Shown piece by piece: positions 24,213-37,500 of a stretch of DNA of 64,000 nt. The first letter of the stretch is position 1, and every line of letters begins with the position of its first letter. Origin of the DNA: Paramecium pentaurelia (taxonomy: Eukaryota > Ciliophora > Oligohymenophorea > Peniculida > Parameciidae). Location: NCBI GenBank assembly GCA_905183005.1, contig CAJJDO010000095.1, positions 135,355 to 199,354 on the forward strand, read 5' to 3'. The notes beneath the pieces were generated by a model that worked only from the letters and a program-made list of their open reading frames with translations, had not been told where the DNA came from and ran no database searches. The position numbers and the translations under genes were made by a program.

Positions 24213-27200
24213 ATGTATTTGATTATCTACTTGCTTTTCCATAATATTTAATGCTAATGCTATTAGAAGTATAAGGATTAGACCATATATTTATCACCTG
24301 GAGAAACTTTAAAATTAGATTTGTAAAATTATATATACGGTAAACAACTTCATTATTCATCTTCAAATGATTGTTTAGAGAGCAAATTGAACTAGAAAAA
24401 CATAACTTTAGCCAATTTATAATTATCAGATTACTCAGAATATAGTTTATGCTATGACCCTATAAGTGGAATTTGTAATTAACAAGAAATTTATTATTAT
24501 TATTATAGAGTTTGGACAAACAGTGTAAATGTATGTTAAAGATCAATAAGTTACTATAGTATTTTATAATATTACTGATACTTTATCAAGACCCATTTAT
24601 AAAACAAATTTTAAAATTGATCGAGTATTACAATTAATTAATATGTAGAATATTGAATGTTAAAATGTATTATGCATGAGAATTAATTTGGGTTTGATTG
24701 AATGCAATCATAAAACAAAAGAATAATCAACCATCTATTTAATTAATGCACAATTACAATAAACTTAAATCTATATTCTACAAATTAATCAATTGGGCCC
24801 TATATAGTAATTGATATCATAATAAATAGAGCAGGAATGATCAATTACATCAATGATGACGTAGTGACTTACTATAAAATGGTCAATTTCATTAACAACA
24901 ATAGAATTGACATGTACAGTATAAATGTTACTTCCAAAGAACTTACAATCTCTACCATAATAGATAAATTAATCTATAAATTGTAATCATTAAACTTATA
25001 TAATTTCTTGATTTATAATTAAGCTATCTATTTTTTATCAAAAGAACTTGGAGTATGTTATGTTAAAAATTACTCTTATAATTATTGTTGGAAATTTACA
25101 GATGATTTTGATGTTTTTAGTGTCTACATTGAATAAAATGGATTTCATAGTATACTCTTAGGATCAACTGTTACTTCTGATATCTTTAAAACTTATTTGT
25201 TTGATGATGATACCTACAAAATTATTTAAATGTATAAGTTATCTAAAAATATGACTATTTCATAGATATACCATAATGATAGGTACAGTTTTATTATTGG
25301 ACACAAAAATAACAATACAAAGAAGTATTATATAGAAATTTATACTCAAATGGATGATTTCACATCTAATTTGTATAAATCAATTGAAATTGCTTCCTTT
25401 AAAGAGTTCTTCTATTTTGATAGTCTAAACAGTATGATGAATTATTAATTTAGATAATGCCTATGCAATTAATAATAGGTCCATATTCATTATAACTCCA
25501 TAAGTATCATATCTTACAATTGATGATGGTCAATGCTTTGGTGAGATTATTGAAATTAAAGCATAATTTCCTTCTATTGAAACAGATATAATATGTAATT
25601 TCATATTCTATGTTATTAAACTTGAAGAAGGAAGCCTAGATATTTATGACAAATAAGAATTGGATTACTCTTTAAATGTTTTAAATCAAAGTATTAATAA
25701 CATATATTTAAATAATTTTGTAATTGGTCCTAATATTGATTATTATTTATATAATACAACATCTATTGATAATTCAAATGAAAATGATTTTGAAAAGATC
25801 AAATTTAAAGAGCATTTTACAATTTAATATGCCTAAACTATGGATATCACTTCTATCATATATAATCGTGCCTTTAAGACTGTAATTAAAGATTAATATA
25901 TTCAAATAATCTAATGGAAAGACTTAACTCTTTAAATATTTAATTGTATTATCTCTGATACTGATAGAGAGATTAATTGTATTTATAAATAAAACATCAA
26001 ACTTTAAGATCCAGTATTGTAAGTTGTTACTGGATTATCATGTTCAACTGAATGTTTTGTTATAAGATAAGAAAAAAGAGCAGATCTTTATGTTGAATAT
26101 AATAATAAGTTTATAAATACTAATTGTTATATTGATTCACAATATAATATTTAGACAATTAAATTGCATTTAGATAAATATTTAGTAGAATTAGAAAATA
26201 ATAAGATACAAGTATGAATTAATTTTAAATAGATATACTTACCATTATATAAATAATCAATGACTTGTAATTTTTAAAAAGTTTTCGAGATTGATTCTCT
26301 ATAATTAGAAGAACTTGTAAATGCTAATAGATCTATCAATATATTTAATGTTAAAACTAATATTAATATTTTCAATCTCTACATTTCAACTAATTTAGGT
26401 TTAATTATTATAGATCCAGGCTTATTAAGATTCTAACAAATTAAATTAATTGCATTTGTATAATTTAATTAATAATTTGACACAGTATTATAAGTCATTA
26501 GAAATCGAATTATCACATTATAGTATAAATAGATAATCATCATCAATCTAGTCTAATAAAATTTATATTATACTGAAAAAGTATTACCAAATTTCAATTT
26601 CACAATAACAAATACAACAAATTCATAAATTGCTCTTTCTTAAAATTATTTTTATTTGCAAGCTAAAGATTCCAATTACTCTGATGTTATAATAGTTTAC
26701 AAAGTGGATGAACCTTAAATTTCAGCTTTTCATACATATTTCTTTAAAAATAATAATTTAGATTTTAGTGTAATAGAAAAATAAGATGATGAAATATTTT
26801 TGATACAATTATTTGATGCCCAAAAATTATACAGTTCTGTTTTTTTATAATTCCAATCATCTTAGTCAAAAATAATTAAGGTACTTTTTTCAGGATTTAC
26901 AAGTTATGCAAAATTAATGGATATAAATGTAAATGTAAAAACTGCAGAAAAGTAATACAATCTTACATTATTAAATAATGATACTTAAAATATAACTTAT
27001 GGTGATTAGATTTCAGAATACATTAAATTAGATGGATATAATGATTTTATTGATGGTAGTGTAAGTGAATGGTCTATTAAATGTTCTTCTTGTTAAAAAG
27101 AATTAGAACTTATCAATAACATTAATTATGACAAATATTTAACATAGATACCAAACACTACATAAATTAAACATACTTTTGATTATGTTTTAATATAATA

Positions 27201-28566
27201 AGAATAAAGTATAATTGCAATTGATAATTTTGGAAAAGTGAAATTTTATATCCCATTGCCTCTATCAGAATAATCAACCAAATGTACATCAATAACTGCC
27301 AATACTTGGGATAATAAAACAAAATTAGTTGTTTCAGTTTGTAATACAAAATCCTAAGCTTAATTTTATATTACATCATTTTTAAGTTCATTCCCTGTTC
27401 CTATGGGTCCTTTCTATACACCATTATTAATTAATTAAATCACTCATATAAGAATGTTACATGAAATTTTGTTTATTTTGGATGTAGTGACAGAATATGT
27501 TTATTTGCTTAATCTAACAATTGATGAAAATTAAGGAGATTCTTTGAGAGTGATAAATACATTAAATGCTAGAGAATTCACTGCTGATAAAGGTTAAGTC
27601 TTTGTTAGTTTTGACGTAGCATATAATGATGATACTTACCTATTATTTTTGCTAACAAATACATCATGTAACTAATATAAATTATAATAGAATTTATCAT
27701 TTATACTTATCCTTAAGATGACGCTTATACATTAGATTTGATATTCTTTTTCTATGATAAAGGATTTACAGACATACCCTCAAATATAGTACCATAATCG
27801 TTGATAGTAGCAGAGACAGAATAAAAGGAAGATATATAATATTACAGAATTATTGTGGCTAATCAAAATTTTCATCATTATGAATTAGAGATTAGTATAG
27901 GATATCTAGACAATTCTATTTAATGCAAATTTATTAGGGCTTATATGTAATATGGATATTTCTATGCTAATGGAAAGATTAGAGTCTCAGAAGAGACATA
28001 AGGATTCTTTGGTTTGATTTACTAAAATCCTTTAGATGAAAGACAAAAATTATTGGTTGTTTATGATAGGTTTAGTAAAAGCTAAGAAAGGCTGAGAAAG
28101 ATACTTGGAGGATATAAGATATTTTCAAATTATTAAATGTAAATATATGAAAAAAATATTTAAGCTTGTTTGATTTTTTACATTTTAAAATGAGAAATGA
28201 TGAATTTTCATATGGTATCATTTTGTAAGATGGGCCTATATTAAATTCCTTGACTTTATCTAGATATTTGGCTATTAAAGTAAAATTCAAAGAATTTCAA
28301 ACATAAAATATTACCTTCAATGCTTCAAATGACTTTGGAAAATGGGTTAGTTTTAAAGCAAATATTTATAATAGACATGGAGAAGTAATAGATAATATAT
28401 TATTTATTAGGCAAATTTACTTTACATAATGATATCTTTAGGAGTTGTTGTATTTATAGTGATATTCTTATCATGGCTATATGTTAGGAATAAAATAAAA
28501 TAACTTGAATCTAAAGGGTTTGATGTGATACAAGAAGAAGATGATATCGTTAAAGAAGATCAATGA
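24213..28566 (+). CDS. Giant type I membrane protein (signal peptide, C-terminal TM)
   Basis: The predicted protein is 1,394 aa from eight exons. Introns are 24523-24550, 24807-24829, 25432-25453, 26212-26232, 27668-27690, 28139-28164 and 28385-28410 (21-28 nt); the exons sum to 4,185 nt. Signal peptide MYLIIYLLFHNIQC is followed by a very long lumenal/extracellular region rich in Asn, Ile, Tyr and beta-type sequence with sparse cysteines. Near the end is one TM (YIMISLGVVVFIVIFLSWLYV) and a 30-residue acidic tail (VIQEEDDIVKEDQ). Regular beta-rich segments suggest cadherin- or Ig-like repeats but no motif is clear. Its architecture matches the genes at 4508 and 43260. Function is unknown; a surface adhesin or receptor is one possibility. 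Confidence 0.88.
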
Positions 28567-28628
28567 TTTTTATTTATAAATATTTTATTTAAGAATTATG
28601 ATATAATTGGATAATTGTTAGATGAATA

Positions 28629-29650
28629 TCAATTTTTTTTCTTTGGAGGATTCCACATTTAAGTTAATGTATCTTGGACTAAAAGTGTAATCATAGCATG
28701 TGGTCCTACTCTTGTATAAAAGACTGGCAACCCAACCCATAATCCTGTTACACCTTCTCTTTTGATTGTCTAAAGTTTATTAATAAGAATTTAATTACTT
28801 TGAGGAAACAATCTCCAATGTTTTTGTAAGGGAATTGTCCTGTTGTTGGATCTTTTTTCATTCTTTAAAGTTTGGTTTTGAGATTGTCAGGAGGCAAAGA
28901 AGCAATTGCACATCCAATACCAGCTGCAGCAGAGGATCTATAAGTATAAAGGATAGAATATACAATAATTTATCCATATAATCTTCCTTTCCTTTACCAT
29001 GAAGAGATACGATAATGTCTTTGATTTGATCATAGGTTGTTAACATACCTAATAAAATAAGTTGTTGAATTACTTAAGTTCATAGCAATGGCTCTAATGA
29101 CTGTTGGTAATGATCCTCTCCAGAGTGTGATAAGTCCCTCTTCACTAACAATTCTGTAGAGAGCATCAAAAACATTTTTATAATTTCTTCTTTATGCTTC
29201 TGGTAAGAGGGTGTCAGCTTAAAATCTAACCAGACATAAATCAGCTGGATTTCCTACAATGGATCCAACAAATCCAGAAAATGAAGATGCTAAACATCTT
29301 TCCCAAAAGATCATGCTTCTACCATGTGTTCTTTTATAATGATCATCGATAGCTCTATATAATCCCAAACGAGTAGTAGCATAAGTGACTTATCTCAATA
29401 GAGCAGCTCCAATTCTAATAATATATATTATTTATAACCCTTTGTAAAATCCGAAGGGTCCTTCTGTTTTGATGATGTCTTTGATAATTTCAACTGTGTT
29501 GACATTGATAGTTTATCCTTGTCCTTTAAGTTCACTTCGGACTTGAATACGTACTTTTACAGTATCCATTGGTTGGACGAAGGTTGTGGCTGTACATCCT
29601 GAGATACCTCCGATTAAAAAAGGAGATATTAATTCAAACAATGTTGGCAT
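28629..29650 (-). CDS. Mitochondrial carrier, 2-oxoglutarate/malate carrier-like (SLC25A11)
   Basis: The predicted protein is 305 aa, the family's usual length. Introns are 29415-29438, 29049-29073, 28938-28963 and 28770-28798. It has three repeats with carrier signatures: QPMDTVKVRIQ (repeat 1), NPADLCLVRFQ (repeat 2) and LPPDNLKTKLQ (repeat 3). The segments LLRQVTYATTRLG, RRNYKNVFDALYRIVSEEG and LWRGSLPTV match the oxoglutarate carrier closely. The C-terminus contains LWVGLPVFYTRVGPHAMI, like the end of OGC. It should sit in the inner mitochondrial membrane and exchange dicarboxylates. Substrate assignment is by overall resemblance; a related dicarboxylate carrier is the alternative. Confidence 0.92.
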
Positions 29651-29738
29651 ATCTAATTTTTATTTATATTAAATAATTCTTAAAGTGCTACAGGATAAAT
29701 CAGAAAATAAGAGTAAGTATAAATATTCATAAGCATAA

Positions 29739-30254
29739 ATGAAGAAAGAAAAAATCAAAATTATAGAGTCATTTGAAAATTTATTTAAAAAATATATAAA
29801 AATTGAATATATACAATTATTTGGGAAGAGAATTAGTTATATGAAATCAATGGATTATCGATAAGATTCTCAAACATATTTTATGTTTATGATCTTGATT
29901 ATAATAATATTCAATTTCAAAAGAAGATTATTTAATAATTGATTATATTTAAATTAAAGTAGCTTTAGATAAGAAAATTATATATAAGGGGATCAAGATT
30001 AAGAAGGATAAGTATTTAAAATAAATGCATATATTAATAATCAATATATGTTAAATCTTTTGGGAAGATAAAAGTTTGATTAATTCATTTTAATATTACA
30101 AAATATATTTATTATTATAAAGCACTTTGTATTTATTGTTTCTGAACTCAATACTTAAAGATTCTTCTTAATGATTGATAAGATTAATGGAAATATAATC
30201 TTCTTAATAAAGAGAAGATGGTTTTTTGTTTCTCAAAGAAATAAAATAAAATGA
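29739..30254 (+). pseudogene. Open frame broken by one in-frame TGA
   Basis: From ATG 29739 a frame of 171 codons reaches TGA 30252-30254, but a TGA at 29940-29942 splits it. No canonical intron removes that TGA. The second half contains a hydrophobic stretch (LILQNIFIIIKHFVFIV). It may be a decayed gene or chance open frame in AT-rich sequence. Nothing else is recognisable between 29651 and 30391. Confidence 0.25.
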
Positions 30255-30391
30255 TAGATAGTTGAATAAAATATTTTAGAGGAGTCAGAAATTAAAGGAT
30301 TATGAAAATTAACCAACTATTTTAATTTTTGGATGTTCTATAATTTTTTTTATTTTTAATTAATCTATTTAATATATTATTTATAAATCAT

Positions 30392-31300
30392 TCAGATAAT
30401 TTTGATTAATATAATCTATTGATCTATCAAAAATATATAATTTTTATATTCTTAATCTTCTAATTAGTTGATTCTAATTGCATCTTAAATGTTCAGTTAT
30501 ATTATTTCAATTATAGCAATTTAGATGTTAATTAATACATTTATTTCATTTAATCTTGATTAAATCTCCTTCAATTTATTATGTAGTTGCTAAACAGACT
30601 TATAAGTTTAGTTTTTCAAATCATCAACTAATCTATTAAGATTATCAACTTGGGTCTTATGATTAGATTCTAATTGATCTTGGTCTGCTTATAATGCAGT
30701 AATCAAACTTGTAACAAAGACTAAGAAAATTGTTCAAAGTTTCAGAGGATTTACTTTAGTAATCATATCTACTAATCCTTCAATAATTGATTAAAATAAG
30801 GTGAGGGAACTATTTTTAGTATGGATATAAAGAATCTCCTTAATTTTGTAGAAGTTCTCTTAGGTCTAAATTTAATTAGATTTAGTGTCTTATCTAAATT
30901 AATAATCATAACAATATTACGTCAATCAAATTAAAGAAGCTCATTCTCCTCTTAAATTCAATAATAATCTCTAAGCTTCTTTATATACTAATAGGGTATC
31001 ATTGTAATCTAAGTATTTAGTAGTAAATTTATATTTTTTAAAGTCTAATCTTGCTTAAGCATCATTAAAGCCTCTACTATTCAGTCCAACCTAATCTTCT
31101 TTGGCTTTCGTTTCGAGTGTAGTTAATTCATTATTGAGATATGTTAATTCTAGTCTCTAATTAAGCTTATTCTAAAGTAGCTTTAAATTTAGCTAGATAG
31201 ACTTATAAGTTTAACAATTTACCTTTTATAAAATACTATGCAGAAATATCTAATGATCACATTATCTATAGTAGTCTTATGAAATAATTAAATATTTAGT
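30392..31300 (-). pseudogene. Trichocyst matrix protein relic
   Basis: The minus strand encodes pieces that line up in order with the intact TMP at 14.9-16.1 kb. DNVIIRYFCIV corresponds to NVIRVDRAACTRIV. A long coiled-coil block follows (YLNNELTTLETKAKEDQVG, NDAQARLDFKKYKF). Then LFQSIIEGLVDMITKVNPLK corresponds to LFQPIVTALTELATKVDQKA, and further coiled coil follows (LNRLVDDLKNQTYKS). The frame is stopped by several TGA codons, at 30734-30736 and at two sites near 30.93-30.95 kb. Two of these sit where the family context predicts Gln, a single TAA/TAG to TGA change. Frame changes are also present and no start with signal peptide is left. I infer a dead TMP gene copy. Confidence 0.6.
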
Positions 31301-31540
31301 TATTTATTAATTCTTATTGAAGATATTAAATAATAATGTCCATAACATCATAATTATTGAACTTAAATCTAAAGTGTTTAACGATAATTGTTAAGTTTTT
31401 GGATTATTGAGAAAAAAGAATGATTAAAATTATAATTAATTTAATTTAAAGATTATAATGAGAGTTTCCATGATGATGAATAAGTATTTAAAGTCTTATT
31501 GTCAATTATAGATGACATTTAATAATGTAATAAATTATAA

Positions 31541-32924
31541 TCATTTAACATTGAATTAATTTTATATTAACACTGAACAATTTTCAATAGTTTATTTATC
31601 GGCATTATCAAAAACCAGTGATCCATTCTGATAATTACTAATAATAATCTTACGATAAGTTTTAAATAGTAAAATCATAATTTATACACCAAAATTTATT
31701 GAATATTATTATAATATCTTTTACTATTAAATTAATTCTCTTTCATCTTCCTTTTTATACATTTATTCAATATTAGCACATACTAATCTCGATCTCTATT
31801 CTTACAAATATTATTTGCATTAATCTAATTTCAAATTATCCAATTTCTCCAATTATTTCTCCATCAAATCAAATATCCTATATAAAAATTATTTCTTTTT
31901 AATTAGCTCAGTCATCACATTACTTTCATTTGTTCCAGTTTTCAATCTCTTTGTACTTATTGATCTAATTGGAGATGCTTAAGTACTAGTAGTCTTACAA
32001 TGCTCTGCTAAATTCTACTAAGAATATTGCTTCTACATTTAAGTTTTCTTTACACTTATTGGTAAACCTTTTAAATCTAACTTCTATTGTTATTATCCCA
32101 ATATTGTCTAAAATAATTAATCCCAACCCCATCTATCTTTTTCTTCTTTACCCAAACAACCTATGATTATTTATTTTGTCCTTTAATCAATCTTAGGCAA
32201 TAGAGGAAATTTCAAAGATTCATTATCTAAACGATTTAGCAACTCAACTACATTAGAAGAATGCCATGGAGTTGTCTTATATATCATTTCATATAAAATA
32301 AGACCCAGTGACCATATGTCAGATTTGCTTGTATAAGGTAATCTTCGTAAAATCTAGGGAGCCATATAAAGTGGTGTTCCAACTAAAGAGGACATGGTTG
32401 AATCTATTTAAACTCTCTTTGCAAATCCAAAATCAGTTATCTTGAATATGCCATCTTATAGTAGAATATTTGCTGGCTTCAAATCTCTATGCACTATACC
32501 ATTTTTAAGCAATTCTTATAATCCATTTAAAATTTGTTTAAATATTTCTATGGCTCTCTCTTCTGATAATTGACGGGGTATCAAATAGGCCTTTAAGTCC
32601 CCTCCATTACAATACTCTGTCACTATATAAATATTGTTTGTGCTATGAAATACATCCAATAATTTCACTATATTTTAATGATTGAGTGATTTCATTATCT
32701 CCACTTCTTAAGCTATTTATTAAGATGTGTAATCACTTTTAATAAGATTGTTACTTATAATTTTAATAGCCACAGCTATTAAATTAATTGAATATATTAC
32801 TCTGGTCATTAGAAGTATCTCTGGCCATATAAACATTAGCATAAGCACCTGAACCAATTTTAGCATCATAAAGAAATTCATAATGCTTTACTTTCTTCTT
32901 TTATTTAATTCTCTCACTTTACAT
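31541..32924 (-). CDS. ULK/ATG1-like Ser/Thr protein kinase
   Basis: The predicted protein is 452 aa with one 25-nt intron at 32776-32800. The kinase domain spans about residues 14-265. It has the glycine loop IGSGAYANVY, VAIK with Lys 46, catalytic loop HRDLKPANIL (137-146), DFG at 156-158, GTPLYMAPQIL activation segment (the usual APE reads APQ because the third codon is TAG) and SDIWSLGLILYEM. All catalytic residues are present. After the domain is a basic Ser/Thr-rich linker and a helical C-terminus of about 130 residues. The overall kinase-domain wording (KIGSGAYANVY, DFGFAK) is closest to the ULK/ATG1 group, which starts autophagy, but AMPK/NEK-type relatives cannot be excluded by eye. 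Confidence 0.88.
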
Positions 32925-33471
32925 TATTACTAAATAATAAATATTAATATATCCATACTTTATATTATTCCTAAACTTATAAAAGAGTGATTCATTTTTA
33001 TAAAGATTTAAGAATTATAATTTATTTTTATGACAAACTAAAATAACCTATTGTTAGTACTTGATATATATATATATATCAATATTTCTATGAAATTGCT
33101 ACTTCTAATGATCAATGCTCTTATAAAATAGTATTATTTAATATTAAAACTGTTTTTTTGTAATATCAAATACATCATATTCAAATATCTATAAATTCTT
33201 ATTGCAGAACAGAAAAACATTTTCTCAATCAACAATATACTCATTAGATACTAAATCAAACATAAAAGTATTATAATAGGAATTTATAGAAAATAGTCTG
33301 ATTAGAATTCAACTTTAAAATTTTTAGATCAAAAGTCATAAACATTAATTGTAGAAAATCTTTGTTGATTTTTCCCTAATATTATTATTTCAAATTTTGT
33401 ATAGTGTTACTGTCGAATGAATATAATGATGAATGTTATTAATGTTAAAATAAGAAAGTCATAAAATATAC
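32925..33471. other. AT-rich intergenic region
   Basis: About 550 bp between two minus-strand units. It holds the kinase promoter and short TA runs near 33063-33080. No coding frame or RNA gene is recognised. Confidence 0.55.
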
Positions 33472-34512
33472 TCAAATGTTATCATCTTCATCAGTCTCTT
33501 CTTCTATCAAACATAATAATTTCTTTGTTTACTATGTTCTTTAGAATTAGTTTCTAAATACTTAAATTTATTAAAGTAATAAGGCTGACATCTAATCCTA
33601 AGAAGTATCAAGTTAAGGATTAGACAAATTTAATATCACTTCTTTCAAGTATTATTTCTCTTCATCACTTACTAATCCCAGAGAATGGAAATTTTAGAGT
33701 GTCTGGAATGCTAATTTGTAAAATGATTACATTAGAATATAATTAATCATTAAATCTAATTGATGTTGTTAATAAATCCACAACGCATGGTTTCTTAGGA
33801 TATATATATTTAATAAAATAAATCAATATTTTTTATAATAACTCACCAAATGAAGTTATTTTTTTAATTCTCCATAATTATCTATAATATCATTAATGGT
33901 TATTATAATTAAATATATATATAGGAAATATTTCCATCATTAAATATGTCCAAATTATCAATTATTTTTTTATATCTAATTTTCATGAGTTTTAGGCAAA
34001 GATAAATTTTGAATTTTATTTATATTGGATTTCTTTTTAGAAAATATTCATATCATTTACTAAAAACTTAACTTATTTCAAATAATTCTATAATTTAATG
34101 ATTTTTATGAAAATTATCCTTAATAATAGGAATTAAATCAAAAATTTTCAGATTTAAATAATTCTATATATAACATTTACTTTCTGCATCATCATATTAG
34201 TAAAATAAGAGTTCTACTTTTTTTATTAAATTAATTTAACATTAATTATTCAAATTGATTTTATTAAATTCCATTTTGATTCTCAATTATCTCTAATCCA
34301 AAACTATCTAAAATACTTAATTAATAAAGTTAATTTCGATTATAGAAGAGGAGATATTCTAATTTATTCAAAATTATTTGGTGTTCTTAATATTTTCAAA
34401 TGCTTAAAAATGATATTTGTTGAGATCATTCTTTTTCCATATCAACTTTTGATTGGACAGATGATGTGGATAACACACTTTTAGTCTCTTTTAAGGTAAC
34501 CTTCATTATCAT
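33472..34512 (-). pseudogene. Broken minus-strand gene, unknown family
   Basis: The last about 115 codons (33.82 kb down to TGA at 33472) read as convincing protein: RNHALWIYQQHQLDLMIN, then FHSLGLVSDEEKQYLKEV, ending in the acidic tail EEETDEDDNI. Upstream, protein-like pieces exist in different frames (IIENQNGIQQNQFEQLMLNQ; DAESKCYIQNYLNLKIFDLI). Joining them needs either long non-canonical introns or frameshifts, and a TGA at 33823-33825 interrupts the frame leading into the C-terminal exon. A possible first Met is at 34512. It is either a decayed gene or one whose sequence contains errors. Confidence 0.4.
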
Positions 34513-34573
34513 ATTACATTGAATTTATAAATCAAATAATTAATATGGAGGAAAATAAACTAAAATTATTAAA

Positions 34574-37500
34574 TCAATCTTTAATTTGTTTCTAATGATG
34601 ACTCATTAATTTATTAAAAAATCCACCTTCAATTTTGATTAATTCTTAATATTCCCCTTATTCAACTATTTCTCCTTATTCCATAACTACAATTTTATCA
34701 TAAATTTTAATATTTTCTAATCTATGTGTAATCACTAATAAAGTTCTATTTTCAGCAAATTTAAATAATAAATCATGTAATAACTAATAAATTGTATATA
34801 ATAATACTTAATCTGTTTTAGGATCCATGTTTGAAGTTGCTTCATCTAAACAAATTATCTCTTTATTCATAAGAACAATTCTTAAAAAGTTTAATACTTA
34901 TTTCTCTCCATTTGATAGATTGGATCCATTTTATGATATAATAAAATCTGCATTACAAGAATTATTATTAGTATTATTAATTCCTCTTAATTAAAATCCA
35001 GTATCAATAAATAATTTTTCAATAACATCTTTGGTTGTTTTATTTTGAGGATCTAAATTATCTTTAACACTTGCATTATATAGAAATCCAAATTAAGGTA
35101 CTACAGATAATTATGATCTCAATTCTCTTAATGTTAATTTTGATGACTAATAAAGATATATATATAAATGATTACATCCATTCCATTTATAAAGATCTAT
35201 CCATATTAATGATGATAGAGTCCAAATAAGATATTTAAAATAGATGTTTTTCCAGATCCTGTTCTTCCAACAAAAGCTATTTTTTATCCTTTTTTTATTG
35301 TTAAAGAGAAGTTTTTTAATGCAAATTTAGCTTCAGCTGAAACATTTTCATAAGTTAAATATATATTTTTAAATGTAACTGCATTTTCTATTCTAAATTC
35401 AGTAAATTCTTTAACATCTTTCCATATATCAAAATCAATTTTTGGTAGTATTTAAACTTTATCAATATTTTCAGTTTCATTACTAAAATATTATTTAACT
35501 CTTTCTACAGAAACAATACCTGATTCCATTCTTAAATATAAAGAAAATAAATCATAAAAACTATCTAATACTACCATTGAATAAGTAATTGCTAATGCTT
35601 ATACTGAATAATCATCAGAAAAATCAAACATTATTGTAAGGATTACAAAACTTGATACAAAAATAAGAATTAAATTACTCATCAAATTTAATCTGACTCC
35701 AAACCATAATTTTGATCTTTCTCCACATTAATCTGTCATAACCCAATTTTATAATTTATTCTAAAAAGTTTAACAAAATAAAGAATTTTTATCAAAAGCT
35801 CTTATTATTTTGATTCCAGTAAGAGTTTCATTAACTGTTTATAATAGAGATCCTTGATTGACTGATTTTAATCTTTTAATTTCTCTATTTGATTTGATAT
35901 ATATTTTACTGACTTAATAATAAAGTACTACAACTCCTATTAATATTAATACAAATATTGGTTCCAATATAACTAAACCTATAGATAAACCAGTTACTCT
36001 ACTAACATTTTCTAAAAAACAATGAAATGTCCAACTTAAATCATCATCAATCATTTATGTATCATCTTATATTCTATTTATTATTCTTCCAGCATTTGTT
36101 TTATCATAAAATTTCATCACAGATTACATTAAAACCTTATTCAATCTAAAATATATAATAAAAATAATACTTAACAAAAAGTACCCAAGCTGATCTCAAT
36201 GCTGTTGAAACATATAAAGCTGCTCTAACAAAAGTAACTAATAAGGCAAATAAAGTTAGATATAGTAAAGTATCAGTAAATGAATTATTAAAATACATTG
36301 TAATTTAATGTAACCATGTATCCTCATTTCCTTTCAATTCTGATTTTAACCAAAAATCAATTAAAGACATTGATCCTTACATAAAGAAATTTACAATAAC
36401 CCATCCAATCAAAGAAACCAACTCATACTACTAAAGTATGTTATCCAAGTATTCATATTAATTTTTCCTTATTCTCTTTATTCCTAATTTTCAGTATCAT
36501 CATCTTCAACTTTATGCTAAAATTATTCTTTCTCACTTTTCTTAGAACTTTTCTATTTAATCAATTCTGGTATCATTTACTCTAATTCCTCTTCAATATT
36601 TGGTTTATCTTCTTCTGGTTCTTATTCTTTTTCCAAATATTCATTTATGATATTCTTATCATTAATTATTTATCCATTTTCTAAATATATTATTCTTGAT
36701 TTAACATTAGGAGGCACTTAATTTAAATATCTATAATGAGAAGTAATCAATAAAACTGTTTTTCCATTATTTATTAAAAAATCTAATATAGTTTTCTAAA
36801 ATATTTGATCTGCTATATGAATGTCTAATGATGAGAATATGTCATCAAATAAATATATATCACAATTTTAATATAATGCTCTGGCTAATGTAATTCTTTA
36901 TTTTTATCCTCCACTTAAATTCTTACCATCAGGTCCTATTTCATGAAAATCCTATTTCTCAAAAGTCATAATATCTTTCCTTATTTCACATACATCTATT
37001 ACTTCATTATATAATTTCTAATTAAAAGGTAATCCAAATAATATATTGTCCCTAATACTCATATTCTAAACCCAAGATGTTTAAGAACAATAACCTATAT
37101 TTCCTTTTATTATTATTTAATCACTAATAGTCAACATTCTTTATCCTGAAATTAATGAATCAGATCTAATTGAATTACTGTTGTACATTCCTTCATATTA
37201 ATTATACTTTTATAATTCATTTAAAATTGCATTAAATAAAGCACTCTTTCCTGATCCAATCTTTCCTATTATAAAATTTAAAGTATTTCTCTCTATCTTC
37301 AATTCATCAATCCTTAATATGAATTAAGAATTTTCATTAATTTAATTAAATACAATTACATCATCACTAATTTAATTCTTTTTTTAAGCTCTTTTTTATT
37401 ATTCATTCTTCTCAATTGGCCATTCACATAATAAACCTTCAATTAATACAACATCACCCTCTTTAACATATGGTAATTAGAAACGATCATCAGGATCAAT

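Noticed and set aside
29739..30254. Intact 171-codon gene
   Set aside because: An in-frame TGA at 29940 cannot be removed by a canonical intron, and no family is recognised.
33063..33080. TA microsatellites (also near 384-403, 22459-22477 and 51661-51677)
   Set aside because: Short TA runs are common in such AT-rich spacers and carry no further signal.
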